64,000 bases of DNA from Petrosia ficiformis (GCA_947044365.1 OX345638.1:211001-275000), one strand, 5' to 3'. Positions 37,452 through 49,726 are shown, counted from the first letter of the stretch. The notes: a model not told the origin generated them from the letters alone. Program-made: numbers and translations.

Positions 37452-38704
37452 ATGCAGTGGGCGTTACCTATTGAATATGCCACGCCCCTAAAAGTCAAAC
37501 AAAAGATGAATGAAGGCAGTGTGGAGAATTCTGTTTTAAGAAGGACTGATAGATTATTAACAGAAGGTAAATATAGAGTTATTGAAAAATAAGATATATA
37601 TATTAGTTTGTCCTGATTCCAAAACTAATTAGCTTTGGAATGAGTCTCAATGAAGCATTATATCTGACCTCACTTTTAGAAGCTACTGATGTGTTAGAGT
37701 CATTTGCTGTTAACAGACAGAGGCTAAAAACAGTATGGGATAGTGCGATAACCATAGCAATACAATCATCACCAGGACAACAGTTAGGGATTGGATTAGG
37801 AGTGGGATGGTAATGATAGCCTTGTGTATGTGTGTATATACTTGTATAAATTACCATGTTTATGATCAAATGCTTCAGCTATTTTGAATAAGAAGCCAAT
37901 AGAATTACGTTTCTAAGAAGCCATATTCATCCTGGATACCTAATTAATTATGAGTATTTAATTGGATTAATTCTCATTTCGGATATTTTTTATTTATAAG
38001 TTTAATTTTAATTTTGTATAGGGTGACTGGATATCTGTTTAGACGAGTTAGTAGAACAGCTGCTTTCATTGTTGGGTGTGGCTTTCTAGTAGTACAGGTA
38101 TGTGTATTACTAATATGTGAATCAGTGTAGATACTAGACAGATAGATAGATAGATAGATACATACATACATACATACATACATAGATACATAGATAGAAA
38201 GATAGATAGATAGATAGATAGATAGGATATATTATTATATGCATGTTGGATAGTTCATAGACTGATGGATAGATTTATCAATCAAGGGATATATGGATAG
38301 ATAGATAGATACATGGATGGATATAGATGGATGGATAGATGTGTGGACGATTAGATAGATATATATATATCAATGCTCGATAGATAGGTTGATGCATGCA
38401 ATAAATGGAGAGATGGATGGACAAACAAAGTCTTAATTACCTAAGTAAATTATTCATTACCTAATTATAATTATATTACATTATATAGGGGGCATCCTCA
38501 TTAGGTATTATAACAGTTAACTGGCAGAGAATGAGGTCATTAGCTGTTCATAATATACATACATTGGAGAGTCGAATGATGTCACTAACTACTCCAAATA
38601 ATGAACAAACTTCATTAACTCAAAAATTATTGGATTTATCTCATCGTCATATGTTTCTATGTAGTGGTTTTGTATCTGGTTTAGTTGTCGGATTAACATT
38701 CTAA
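37452..38704 (+). CDS. FUN14 domain-containing protein (FUNDC1/2-like)
   Basis: Small outer mitochondrial membrane protein; FUNDC1 is a mitophagy receptor in vertebrates. Exons: 37452-37566, 37680-37809, 38022-38097, 38489-38704; about 178 aa, or about 160 aa from the second ATG at 37506. The FUN14 domain is clear: QQLGIGLGVGWVTGYLFRR, then TAAFIVGCGFLVVQGAS, VNWQRM and the C-terminal CSGFVSGLVVGLTF, with three Gly-rich membrane stretches. No obvious YxxL LC3-interacting motif is seen in the N terminus, so a mitophagy-receptor role is not assured. The fourth intron holds GATA/CATA microsatellites (38125-38225). Confidence 0.88.
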
Positions 38705-38879
38705 AATATAATTTAAAAGATGTGTTGTATGTTGTTAAATTTATGTTAACACTTATGATGGCAAAGACATTTTAAGACATAACGACATTCCTTTTTGTAC
38801 TTTATTACTTGTGAGCTAATCTTCATCAACTATTTATTCACCACCCAATTGTGGATAACATTTTACCACACCTTTTGCA

Positions 38880-39640
38880 TGTCATTAGCCCCACCCTTTT
38901 GCATTTCTGCTTAATCACTTCCAGACTACTTAGCTCCACCCTTTTGCAGATTATATAGCTCCACCCTTTTGTAGATCATTTAGCCCCACCCTTTTGCATT
39001 TGCGCTTAATCACTTCCAATTCCAGACTATTTAGCTCCACCCTTTTGTAGATCATTTAGCCCCACCCTTTTGCATTTGCACTGTACTTAATTACTATTTA
39101 GCTCCACTCTTTTGTAGATCATTTAGCCCCACCCTTTTGCACTGTACTTAATTACTATTTAGCTCCACTCTTTTGTAGATCATTTAGCCCCACCCTTTTG
39201 CATTTGCACTGTACTTAATTACTATTTAGCTCCACTCTTTTGTAGATCATTTAGCCCCACCCTTTTGCATTTGCGCTTAATTACTATTTAGCTCCACCCT
39301 TTTGTAGATCATTTAGCCCCACCCTTTTGCATTTGCACTTAATTACTATTTAGCTCCACCCTTTTCTATTTGCGCTGCAGCTGCCAGACTACTTAGCTCC
39401 ACCCTTTTGCAGATGATTTAGCTCCACCCTTTTGCATTTGTGCTTCCAGACTACTTAGTTCCACCCTTTTGCAGATCATTTAGCTCCACCCTTTTTCATT
39501 AGCTCCACCCTTTTGCCAACTATTTAACTCCACCCTTTTTGCTAACTATTTATCTCCACCCTTTTTCATTAGCTCCACCCTTTTGCAGACTATTTAACTC
39601 CACCCTTTTGCAGATCATTTAGCCCCACCCAGGTTGTAAA
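38880..39640. repeat. CACCC-rich minisatellite upstream of profilin
   Basis: About 25 units of the type tagctccacccttttgcagatcat or tagccccacccttttgcattt, in two alternating spacer lengths. It ends about 20 bp before the profilin ATG. Each unit carries one CCACCC (or CCACTC) box on the plus strand. Confidence 0.93.
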
Positions 39641-39651
39641 CAAATAACATT

Positions 39652-40111
39652 ATGGCTGTTTCCAAGAGAGCACAGTGGCAAAGATACATAGATGATGCCT
39701 TATTGAAAACAGAACAAGTAACCATGGCTGCCATTCATAGTATAGATGGTACAAGATGGGCTACTTCAAAGGATTTTGAAGTGAGGCTAATAATTATATT
39801 GAGTAGTTTCTATAGTAACCATTTCTTTGTAGGTAAGTCCAGAGCAGATATTGAAAATAGTTGCTAATATTACTGGTGACAGCAACACCTTGAAGAAAGG
39901 TGGAATTAAAGTAGGAAAGCAAAGTTACATACTTGTTCATCACGAGCCAGATCGTTCTGTATATGGTCGAAGAGGAGCAGACTCTGGTGTGTGTATTGTG
40001 AAGACTAAGAAAGCTGTTTTAGTTGCTGTGTATGGAGCTGGTATTCAATCCAGTAATTGCAGAGAAGTAATGGAAAGAATGGCAGATTATTTGATAGACT
40101 TTGGGTTATAA
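39652..40111 (+). CDS. Profilin (conventional type)
   Basis: Actin-monomer and poly-proline binding protein. Two exons, 39652-39780 and 39833-40111; 135 aa. The N-terminal helix keeps the Trp/Tyr pair (WQRYIDDALL). The first strand has DGTRWATS, and the ligand-binding C-terminal helix ends MADYLIDFGL, as in typical profilins. The basic stretch after GGIKVGKQSY fits the family. Exon 2 begins with GTAAGT directly after its acceptor. The position directly behind a CACCC minisatellite may matter for its promoter. Confidence 0.93.
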
Positions 40112-40334
40112 TACGTAATGTATAATAATACATTTATGATCCCTATAATTAGGTTTCCTAATCTTTATTTTCAGTACTGATTTTGTGAATACTTCATTTA
40201 ACCTTCCTCGTATATTCATTATAATAATTATCATGTTTAATTATCATTTATGTTGCCATGACTACACATGCATAAACAAAACAACATATTTTGAATAAGT
40301 AGGAATGTCAATACAAGAAAAGGTATGCAAACAA

Positions 40335-40545
40335 GATCAAAGCAACATGTATAATCAGACTAGGTATCCATAGCAACATGTATAATCAGACTAGGTATCC
40401 ATAGCAACATGTATAATCAGACTAGGTATCCATAGCAACATGTATAATCAGACTAGGTATCCATAGCAACATGTATAATCAGACTAGGTATCCATAGCAA
40501 CATGTATAATCAGACTAGGTATCCATAGCAACACGTATAATCAGA
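40335..40545. repeat. 31-bp tandem repeat
   Basis: About seven near-identical units of the type catagcaacatgtataatc plus agactaggtat, some 220 bp downstream of the profilin stop. Confidence 0.94.
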
Positions 40546-40619
40546 GAGTTCGATCAACAAACTACTACACTCATTTGATTAAAACAAGAATAATTTTAAA
40601 AAATGAAAGGGTATGTAGG

Positions 40620-40830
40620 GATATCAAATGCGAAAAAGAAGCACTGAAACAAGATTGGGGATGTTACTTCAGTAACTAAATTAAACACCACTTCCACATA
40701 ACAACCATACATAAGTATATCTAGCTATTAGACTTAAGTATGTTTGTAATGTGGAAGTGGTTTTTAGTTTCACTGCTAAAGCACCATCTTGCTTTAGTGC
40801 TTTATCGATTTTGATCTCTACGTGCTCTAA
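40620..40830. mobile_element. Foldback (long inverted repeat) element
   Basis: Two arms of about 90 bp, roughly 75 percent alike, face each other around a short centre at about 40720-40735. The best-paired blocks are caccacttccacataacaa on the left and ttgtaatgtggaagtggt on the right, and aagcact with agtgcttt at the outer ends. No coding potential. Confidence 0.65.
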
Positions 40831-41210
40831 GTTGCTCTTTCATTTAAAAAATGCTTTTATAATAGTATGTGGCATTGTACGGTTGCTCAAATGATGAACT
40901 GTATGTCCATCTGGTATTATACATAATGTGCGTACATTATCACATTAATTAATATTGTAATTGTATTAAGAACACAAAAAAAGTTGTAAACATTAATTAA
41001 ACATGCATAATCATGAACTCAACTTATCAGTTAATTAAATTATTGAAAATAATTATGGATTTTAAAAATACTACAATTATATATTATAAATATTACTCAA
41101 TAACAATGCAATCATTGAAAGAAATATACATACAAACATCGTGATTTCCTGTGATAATTATTATGGAAATTACAATACATAGAAGTGTTATTAATGAAAA
41201 GAGGTGTGTC
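40831..41210. other. AT-rich intergenic stretch, nothing recognised
   Basis: Lies between the foldback element and the 3' end of CAB39. No open frame, repeat or RNA feature was noted. Confidence 0.5.
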
Positions 41211-41413
41211 TCAATGGCTAGTGGGCGTGGCTCCATCTGATGGTGTCATTTCTTTGATTTGCTTAATCAAATATTGTTTCTCATCATTAAATTGTTCATC
41301 CTCTACAGAGAAGAGGAGATACTAATATACATATGTATTATACATATATATACAGATGTACATAATATATATATATATATATACATACAAACATAGTTAC
41401 ATACATACATATG

Positions 41414-41475
<62 letters not shown>

Positions 41476-41481
41476 CATACA

Positions 41482-41515
<34 letters not shown>

Positions 41516-41656
41516 CATACAAATACATGTTATTAATGTACCTGTTTTGTCATTATGGAATTTACTCAGAAAGTCTATTAATCTCTCTTGATTTTTAAAT
41601 AGAATGTCCTGAATAGCTTTAGCCTTGTTTGGGTTTGCGACAAACACCTGTATGTA

Positions 41657-41707
<51 letters not shown>

Positions 41708-44018
41708 ATGTATGTATGTATTATTGTACGTGCATACGTATATACATGTACATGTATTATTATTATACATAAATAAATTATAACATGTTATTAAATACCT
41801 TGAACACATGAAAGGCTTCAAATTGAATATTTTTGCTTCTATCTTTTAACATCATCATCATTAGCTTCAGATTATCGGGATTACTAATATATTTTGTCAT
41901 TACTGAATAATTGTGTCTATCTAGAAGAAGCTCTCCTAATAACTAGAGAGAGGGGGGAGAAATGAATAAACCACATCACTAGAACCCCACGAAGGTCAAA
42001 GGTCACTCTACATACCTTTAGCGATTGTCTTCTAGTCACATAATTTTCAGAATGTAATAATCTTTGATAATCACCAAACACCTGTTTAATTAAAATAATT
42101 AATAACAGGAGAGAGAGAAGAAAAGGGGGACATTACATGATCATAATTCCTATCTAGAAACTGAGCACAAAATAGCTTATGTCTAGTCAATAGCTCCTAT
42201 ATAGAGATACAAATATAAAATTATATACAAATACACATAATTATATATATATATATATACATACATACGTACATACATACGTACATACATACTGTTACAT
42301 ACATACATACATACATACATACGTATATACATACATACATACATACATACATACATACATACATTGTACATACATACATAATACATTGTACATACATACA
42401 TATATACATACATTGTACATACATACATACATACATACATTGTACATACATACATACATACATACATACATACATACATACATACATACATACATACTTT
42501 GAACGTAGAAAAAGCATCTGAGGCAATATCAAAAGTTGATAACTCAACATATTTATAAAACTTATAGAAACATTCCGATTCAAGAATCAGTTTAGCCAAT
42601 GGTTCGTGTTTTATACACTCTCTTAACATGACTCCACAATTCAGAGCTATTTCCGGATTCTCATATCTGGAAGGAGAAAGTGTTAAAGATTAGGAGATGG
42701 AGGAGAAAGAGGAGGAATCGGAGGAGGTAGCGAAGGAGATGAATGAGGAAAGTGGAGGAAGTGGAGAAAGTGGAGAAGGAGGAAGAGGTGGAAGAAAAAG
42801 GACAGTCATAGGAGATTATCATTACCCCTCAACTAGAGTAAAAAGGATTTCTTTCTTAGTACATATATATTCAACAGTAGGAGAGCGAGTACCAATTTGT
42901 CTTCTAAGGATATTATTAAATATCTGAGCAACATCTTTCTTTGCCTGATATAGTAGAAGATAAAATATAAATGATACCACATTTCATCAAATTACCTCAA
43001 AATCCAGTTTTGACAAATTGTTTACTAAATGTAATGGCATATCAAAGTTATAAAACTCTTGAGCTAACTGTGCTGCAACTTCTGTTTGAGGCTCCTGATC
43101 TGTAGAAACAATAATCACACAGTGTATCTTACACCAGCAATGGGACTATAATTATTACTATTTCAGTCTCCGCTAGTTGCACGTCAAACCATAAGGTCTA
43201 GTGGACCACGTTCCACTAAACCATAGGGTATAGTGGACTCCACTATACCCTATGGTTTAGTGGAACATGGTCCACTATACCCTATGGTTTAGTGGAACGT
43301 GGTCCACTATACCCTATGGTTTAGTAGAACGTGGTCCGCTATACCCTATGGTTTAGTGGAACGTGGTCCACTATACCCTGTGGTTTAGTGGAACGTGGTC
43401 CACTATACCCTATGGTTTAGTGGAACGTGGTCCACTATACCCTATGGTTTAGTGGAACGTAGTCCACTATACCCTATGGTTTGGTGGAACGTGGTCCGCT
43501 ATACCCTATGGTTTAGTGGAACGTGGTCCACTAAGTGGACCACATTCCACTAAATCATAGGGTATATTGGACTACGTTCCATTAAGCTATAAACAGTTCA
43601 GTTATAGTAATTCGTCCACTCCACTACCAAGCCATCCTCAATGTGCTTCTCTTCAAGCCTGATAAGTGCTCGTATTACTATTGATAAGTATATTCATTGA
43701 TTACTATGACAACGGGATTCCAAGAGCACTAATTAAAGTCGCAGTGCAGGAGATACAGTGTATTAATTAATATATCATATATGTACCTCCCGATCCATAA
43801 AGAACAAGTTTCATTTGTTGAAGGAGTTTTGAAGCCTCTTCCGTTGCCTGATTGAAAGAAAAGAAATTAAAAATATTTGTTTTAAACTTTAACAAAATAT
43901 TTACCTTTTCAGCTTTTTTAGCTCCTCCTCCAGGCTGAGCTAGAACAGAAAGGGCATCTTTGAGCCCCTTCACCAGTTCTTGTGGATTCTTTGGCCCTCC
44001 TTTACCAAATATAGGCAT
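41211..44018 (-). CDS. CAB39: CAB39 / MO25 scaffold protein
   Basis: Armadillo-like scaffold that in animals activates LKB1 together with STRAD and also binds MST/OSR1-type kinases. Ten exons: 43905-44018, 43787-43847, 42996-43099, 42826-42944, 42498-42666, 42137-42196, 42016-42081, 41799-41942, 41542-41647, 41211-41302; about 344 aa (human 341). Near-invariant blocks include [68 protein letters not shown] and EDEQFNDEK. The start MPIFGKGG is a variant of the family MPFPFGK. It is divergent from WDR73, with 261 bp between the ATGs. Confidence 0.97.
42245..42497. repeat. (CATA)n array in a CAB39 intron
   Basis: Tetranucleotide array running up to the donor of the exon at 42498-42666. A similar array fills 41380-41520 and a TG run 41650-41720 in other introns of this gene. 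Confidence 0.93.
43190..43605. repeat. Inverted-arm minisatellite in a CAB39 intron
   Basis: About nine direct units of about 32 bp (tggtccactataccctatgg plus tttagtggaacg) are bounded at both ends by inverted copies (cattccactaaatcataggg on the right, tccactaaaccatagggtat on the left). The array could fold into long hairpins. Confidence 0.85.
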
Positions 44019-44279
44019 TTTGAGGAAGAGAGAGAGATTTAAATATTAAAAACTTCAGAATATTTTTCCTATATGACAGAAAGGAGAGTGACGTGATATC
44101 TGGATTCACTTGACAGATTGTCCCACTAACACACTGATCTCCTAGTGACCTACACTGGATCCACCCTGACATGAACATGCAAATTATGTAGGCGTAGCCT
44201 ATCTTTATTCCCGTATATTCTTGTACATGCTAGACAGCTAGTGATAGTATATTCCCGTCCACTTTCGTATATGATAGAC

Positions 44280-45815
44280 ATGGATGATGATGATTGGTTG
44301 ATATCTAGCATGAAAAGGTGATAGAATAAATTTGATTGGCTGATAAATCATATGTCATATTACATCATCATTAGATACGAGCAGTTGTTCATGTACGAGT
44401 TAGCATTCCCAATTCTGCAATTTGATTGGACGCTAGATCATACAGGTTCCAATGAAAAATGTACATTCATGTGTATGTACATTCTTGTTAAATAGTCTTG
44501 TCTTTCAAACGTATCATTGTATACATAAATACAGTAATGAGTTATATCAGCAAGTTTGGGAAACAAAACTATATGTAATATAGTGTATAGTTTAATGTCA
44601 TAAGGTTAATACATGATTATACTGTAACTCAATAACTTATATGTACTATAGTGTATATAGTTTAATGTCATAAGGTTAATACATGATTATACTGTAACTC
44701 AATAACTTATATGTACTATAGTGTATATAGTTTAATGTCATAAGGTTAATACATGATTATACTGTAACTCAATAACTTATATGTACTATAGTGTATAGTT
44801 TAATGTCATAAGGTTAATACATGATTATACTGTAACTCAATAACTTATATGTACTATAGTGTATATAGTTTAATGTCATAAGGTTAATACATGATTATAC
44901 TGTAACTCAATAACTTATATGTACTATAGTGTATATAGTTTAATGTCATAAGGTTAATACATGATTATACTGTAACTCAATAACTTATATGTACTATAGT
45001 GTATAGTTTAATGTCATAAGGTTAATACATGATTATACTGTAACTCAATAACTTATATGTACTATAGTGTATAGTTTAATGTCATAAGGTTAATACATGA
45101 TTATACTGTAACTCAATAACTTATATGTACTATAGTGTATAGTTTAATGTCATAAGGATTATACTGTAACAAATTGAATAGTAATGAATTGAAATTTAAC
45201 ATACACAAAAAAGAACGGGAAGGATAATTATATAAAAATGATGCAGGTACAAATATTGTTGGTCATTCCAAACTAAAGCATTCTTATGAGGTGAACGTGA
45301 ATGACCTTTAATATCAAACATGATTTTTGTTCAAATGCATACTTGCAAACTCCTGTATACATTTGCATATATGCATGTGACTATCATGTGACTCAACATA
45401 CAGGATTATGGGTTTGCAGTGCATACATTAACGGAAAAACTGAGCTGAACTTGTTGTCATTACCTGAAAAACTCACTAATCAGGTTTGGAATATCATAAT
45501 ATTATTAGTAGTAGTTAGTTATATTTATTATAGTGTTTAACTGCAAGAAGAGATTTTAAAATTTTCAGTGGAGTTTTAACACCCGTGAATGTATCGTGCA
45601 TTTGTACTATGGACAACGAGTGAGACATCTATCTATCTATCTATCTATCTATTTATCTAATATCTATCTATCTATCTATCTATAATCTGTATAATTATTA
45701 TACTACAGGATTATATGTACATACATATGTACGTATATACATATACGTATGTACGTATATACATATACGTACATATGTATGTACATACATACATTCATAC
45801 ATATGTACATACATA

Positions 45816-45859
<44 letters not shown>

Positions 45860-46276
45860 ACCGAATTTGCGAAAATCAGGCTTCTGGGATAATTATTAAT
45901 TTTGAGATATGAGTGAAAATAGACAGTTATGGCTTACTCGGGTGATTACTGTTTTACTACATAAAAAGCTTCATTAATATCTTACCTATTCACTCATACC
46001 TTCAGAGAAATTCGGAGACATCTCTGTGCTTCGCTAGCCACTCCTAAAAAAGTTTTTAGTCATTACATTTAATGATTAAATAATTGATTTAATTGCGTTT
46101 TTCTCAAAATGAAGGATTTGTGACTACAACGGTTTAATCCCCTGCTGTAGCTTTGTCTTTAGTGTGATTGGGATGTATCATATATCATTCTGGAGTTAAT
46201 TGAATACTCTATTCAGGTAATACAAAAAATCAATTTTGAAATTTTATCCCATAAGCCTGATTTTTGCAAATTCGGT

Positions 46277-46341
<65 letters not shown>

Positions 46342-48061
46342 TGATGGTGACATCATCCCTTTGATGTGGTGAGTCCTAAATATTGTATATAGACCTTCCA
46401 TGTGCACACTATGCAGGAGATGTCACCATCATACAATATATTGTATAAAGTATTCTAATAGGTCCTATATACTGAATATAGGACCCTCGTTTTGCGTCCT
46501 CGGATATGATATAGGACGTATTAGCACACTATATAATATACATATATATATATACATATATATATACATACATACATATATAAATTCATACATATGTATA
46601 TACATACATATACATGTATACTACAGAGTACTGGCAATAGGTAATTCAAAACACTGTAAAGTTCATATGTTGTCCAGAGATGAAGTAAACTCAGGTATGG
46701 TGTATTTGTTGTTATTTACATCTTTTAGTTACTTGTTTACATGTTTAGTTACTTGTTTACATGTTTAGTTACTTGTTTACATGTTTTTGTTTACAGATTT
46801 GTTGGTGGAAAAACAAGGGTTTGATCTACCAGCTAAAACTTCAGAGAGGTAACTCCTCTATTAGCTACATTCAACATCAGTTAATACATACATACTCATT
46901 TTTACATTCAGTGGAGTGTCAAATATGAAATGGAACAAGGCATGCCCTAACCAACTTCTCATAAGTAGAAACAAATCAGGACTCATTGAATTACTAGATA
47001 TAAATAATGGACATGTAGTATGGGAGTGGTTGCTAGGAAATGAAATACATGGTATTGGTTACCATGGAGATTATCCACAGTTTGTTACATGCCATGGACC
47101 AAATGGGACATTGACCCTTGTAGATCCTCGTCAATCTCATTCTAGTTGTAGTACAACATCAGTATCTAAGCAAAACTCTTACATATTATCCACTTCATCA
47201 TCTACCTCCATTTTAACTTTCTCATCTGGTATATTGAAGTTGTATGATACAAGATCCTTAGCCACTCCTACTTCTACTGTTACTATGACAACAATAAAAA
47301 GTACAATGACCCCTTGTGTTGAGGTATATATAAATTTACTATTAATAGTAACATGTATTGTATTATTAATAGTAACATGTATTGTACTATTTATAGTAAC
47401 ATGCATTGTACTATTAATAGTAACGTGTATTGTACTATTAATAGTAACATGTATTGTACTATTGATAGTAACAGGTATTGTACTATTAATAGTAACACAT
47501 ATCGTACTATTAATAGTAACATGTACTGTACTATAGTAACATGTATTGTACTATTAATAGTAACCGTGTATTGTACTATTAATAGTAACGTGTATTGTAC
47601 TATTAATAGTAACATGTATTGTACTATTTATAGTAACATGTATTGTACTATTAATAGTAACCGTGTATTGTACTATTAATAGTAACATGTATTGTACTAT
47701 TAATAGTCTTTTTCAGTTTTCAGCTGTTAATCCTCATCATATTTCATTATCAGGTGAGAATGGAGGTGTACATAAATTATTATTAATGAATTATTCAACA
47801 TTTAGGAATTGGTAAACCATGTGTGTATGTTTATAATACACAAAATTGGAATGGATTTGTAGAAGGTAAGTCAGCTATGCAGTTTCATACCAATTACCAT
47901 GGCAACACAATGTAGAACCTGAAGCAATATTTATTCATGATGGTCATGAAGAAGAAAGAGGAGGAATTGTGCTTACTCACAAGTGGCACTCTTCTATTGA
48001 TAGACTAGTGATATCGGCTGGTAGTGATGGTAGTCTTCATGCTTGGCAATTCAATGAATAA
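44280..48061 (+). CDS. WDR73: WDR73-like WD40 protein
   Basis: WDR73 acts with the Integrator/BRAT1 machinery in vertebrates. Exons: 44280-44317, 44375-44445, 45404-45483, 45569-45619 (or ending 45603), 46627-46694, 46797-46848, 46912-47323, 47717-47753, 47806-47865, 47916-48061; about 340 aa. It starts [13 protein letters not shown], like human WDR73 [50 protein letters not shown] and the end [12 protein letters not shown] then [13 protein letters not shown] match the family. The exon at 45569 ends in phase 0 if the good donor at 45620 is used, while the exon at 46627 needs phase 2. A small linking exon is therefore missing from this model, or an internal donor at 45604 is used. Confidence 0.85.
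44565..45165. repeat. About 66-bp tandem array derived from a dispersed repeat
   Basis: Nine near-identical units of the type tatagtttaatgtcataagg plus ttaatacatgattatactgt, alternating between 'tagtgtatag' and 'tagtgtatatag' variants. Single copies of the unit exist at about 7740-7810 and, inverted, at 57120-57180, 62610-62690 and 62790-62860. The rest of that dispersed element continues at 45170-45310. Confidence 0.92.
45857..46279. mobile_element. TIR element flanked by TA microsatellites
   Basis: A 423-bp element with inverted ends of about 40 bp starting GTGACCGAATTTGC, two or three mismatches between arms. It is bounded on both sides by long (TA)n runs (45822-45856 and 46280-46337). 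No transposase-like frame. It lies in a WDR73 intron. Confidence 0.8.
47330..47707. repeat. About 24-bp minisatellite with 18-bp palindrome
   Basis: Units of the type tgtactattaatagtaaca fill the WDR73 intron at 47324-47716. The core GTTACTATTAATAGTAAC is a perfect palindrome. The same unit forms the array at 49850-50528. Confidence 0.94.
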
Positions 48062-48370
48062 TTATCTGTACATATAATTATATAATATATTATTATGTTA
48101 TGGAACATGGATTCCTGTTGAAAGGAGGGGAGAGTCCAATGGAGGGATTGACTGAGAGTATTAGAAGGAAGTTAGACTAGTCATCTGTTAAATAATTCAT
48201 AATGGCTGGAATCCATAATTTAGCTACTACAGGAAAAGGATATGAAGTAATAAAGTTTGTTGTGACTGGTTCATGTGAACTATGACGTAATGAAGACTGT
48301 TATAACTGATTCATTCACATATGAGTGCCTGTACATGTGAAGTAATAAAGTCTGTTGTGACCGGTTCATA

Positions 48371-48423
48371 GTCTGGCCAGCCACACCCTTCAGTTGGAGG
48401 AAGAAGGGTGTGGCTCGCCAGTC
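48371..48423. other. Hairpin upstream of profilin-like gene 2
   Basis: A 21-bp stem with two mismatches (arms 48371-48391 and 48403-48423; core agccacacccttc / gaagggtgtggct) and an 11-nt loop. It ends 61 bp before the ATG at 48485, so it lies in the promoter or 5' leader. Confidence 0.6.
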
Positions 48424-48484
48424 TAACTGCATATAAAGTAGACTCTAGTTCCTGTACATATGAAAGAAAGTGAATTCTACAATT

Positions 48485-49726
48485 ATGTCCTGGAATAGTT
48501 ACATTGATGTTGTTAAGGCTTATAGCAGAGATGCTACTGGTAAGGAACACATAGATAGAGCTTGTATTATTGGTCTAGATGGTGTGAGGTACACTGATGA
48601 TACTCATCCTACCTCTTTGAAGGTAAGCATGTGATATGCATTTTCAATGGAGAATATATATAAATTATACAAATCATGTGATGGGTCCCTGTTTACGTTA
48701 CCTGAGCTATAAATTATAAATGTACGCTAATATTAGTGTTGAGTGAATTAACTATAACTACGAGTCTGTTGCAATAACGAACTAAAACCCTTTTAGTAAG
48801 CCTTAATAGAATTGTTTATCAAAACTAAAATTATGATCAATTAGTCATACTATAACTAAAAGTATTCATTATTGTCATACACTAGTATTGTAATTATAAT
48901 TTATACTATGGGGTACCAGGTACAACACACTTTCCTATGCTTAGTAATTATGCACAGGACACTTCATCAGCATTTAGAATCTGTAATTGAATCCAGTTTC
49001 AATTTATCACTCAACTGTGGGATTAAGAAAGCGTAATATTCACTAAGTCATAAACACTAGTTATCAGCTGAAATAATTTTGTTAAAATTCAGAGCCATTA
49101 ATAATTGCATTACTTACATAGATACGTATACATACATACACATGTACATACTTAATATATGTAATACATAGATACGTATACATACATACACATGTACATA
49201 CTTAATATATGTAATACATAGATACGTACACATATACATATACATGTACATACTTAATATATGTATGTACATACATACATATGTATGTACATATCTACAT
49301 ACACACGTTTCTTGATTACTCATATTATAATAAATGGAGATTAAACTTCATTTCTTTATTGACGAACACGACAATGAATATTTCAATAGTCTTGTACAAT
49401 CTGTTGTTGCAGTGAATGTAGATTACACCTAATTCTTTTAACAGGTTACTCAGAATGAAGTAAGTACTATAACAAAATGTATGAAGTCAAAAGATTTCAC
49501 CATATTCCATACTAGTGGAGTAATAGTAGAAAGCATTATGTATACTTTCTTAAGAGAGATGGATGAAAAGATAGTCTATGCAAAGAGGAAAGATCAAGGC
49601 AGTTTAACCATTCAGGCAACAGATAAAGTAATAGTTATCGCTCACACAGCAGAAGGTTGCCAGCTAGGGAATTCTAATGGCGGAGTACAAAAGATATGTG
49701 ATTATTTGGAATCAGTCGGTTATTAA
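48485..49726 (+). CDS. Profilin-like protein, divergent copy 2
   Basis: Two exons, 48485-48622 and 49445-49726; 139 aa. The N terminus MSWNSYID keeps the Trp3/Tyr6 pair of profilins, and the C-terminal helix KICDYLESVGY matches the family end. The strand after GLDGV has Tyr where profilins usually have Trp. A Lys/Arg-rich stretch (KIVYAKRKDQGSLTI) corresponds to the actin-facing strands. The splice position matches that of the conventional profilin at 39652. It is close to the copy at 58747, from which it differs mainly in exon 2. Actin binding is inferred. The intron carries dispersed repeats (48725-48880) and TACATA repeats (49120-49310). Confidence 0.88.

Noticed and set aside
46340..46368. 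29-nt linking exon for WDR73
   Set aside because: Length and splice sites fit, but joining it to 46627 forms a TGA codon; it also lies in a local inverted repeat (46340-46436).
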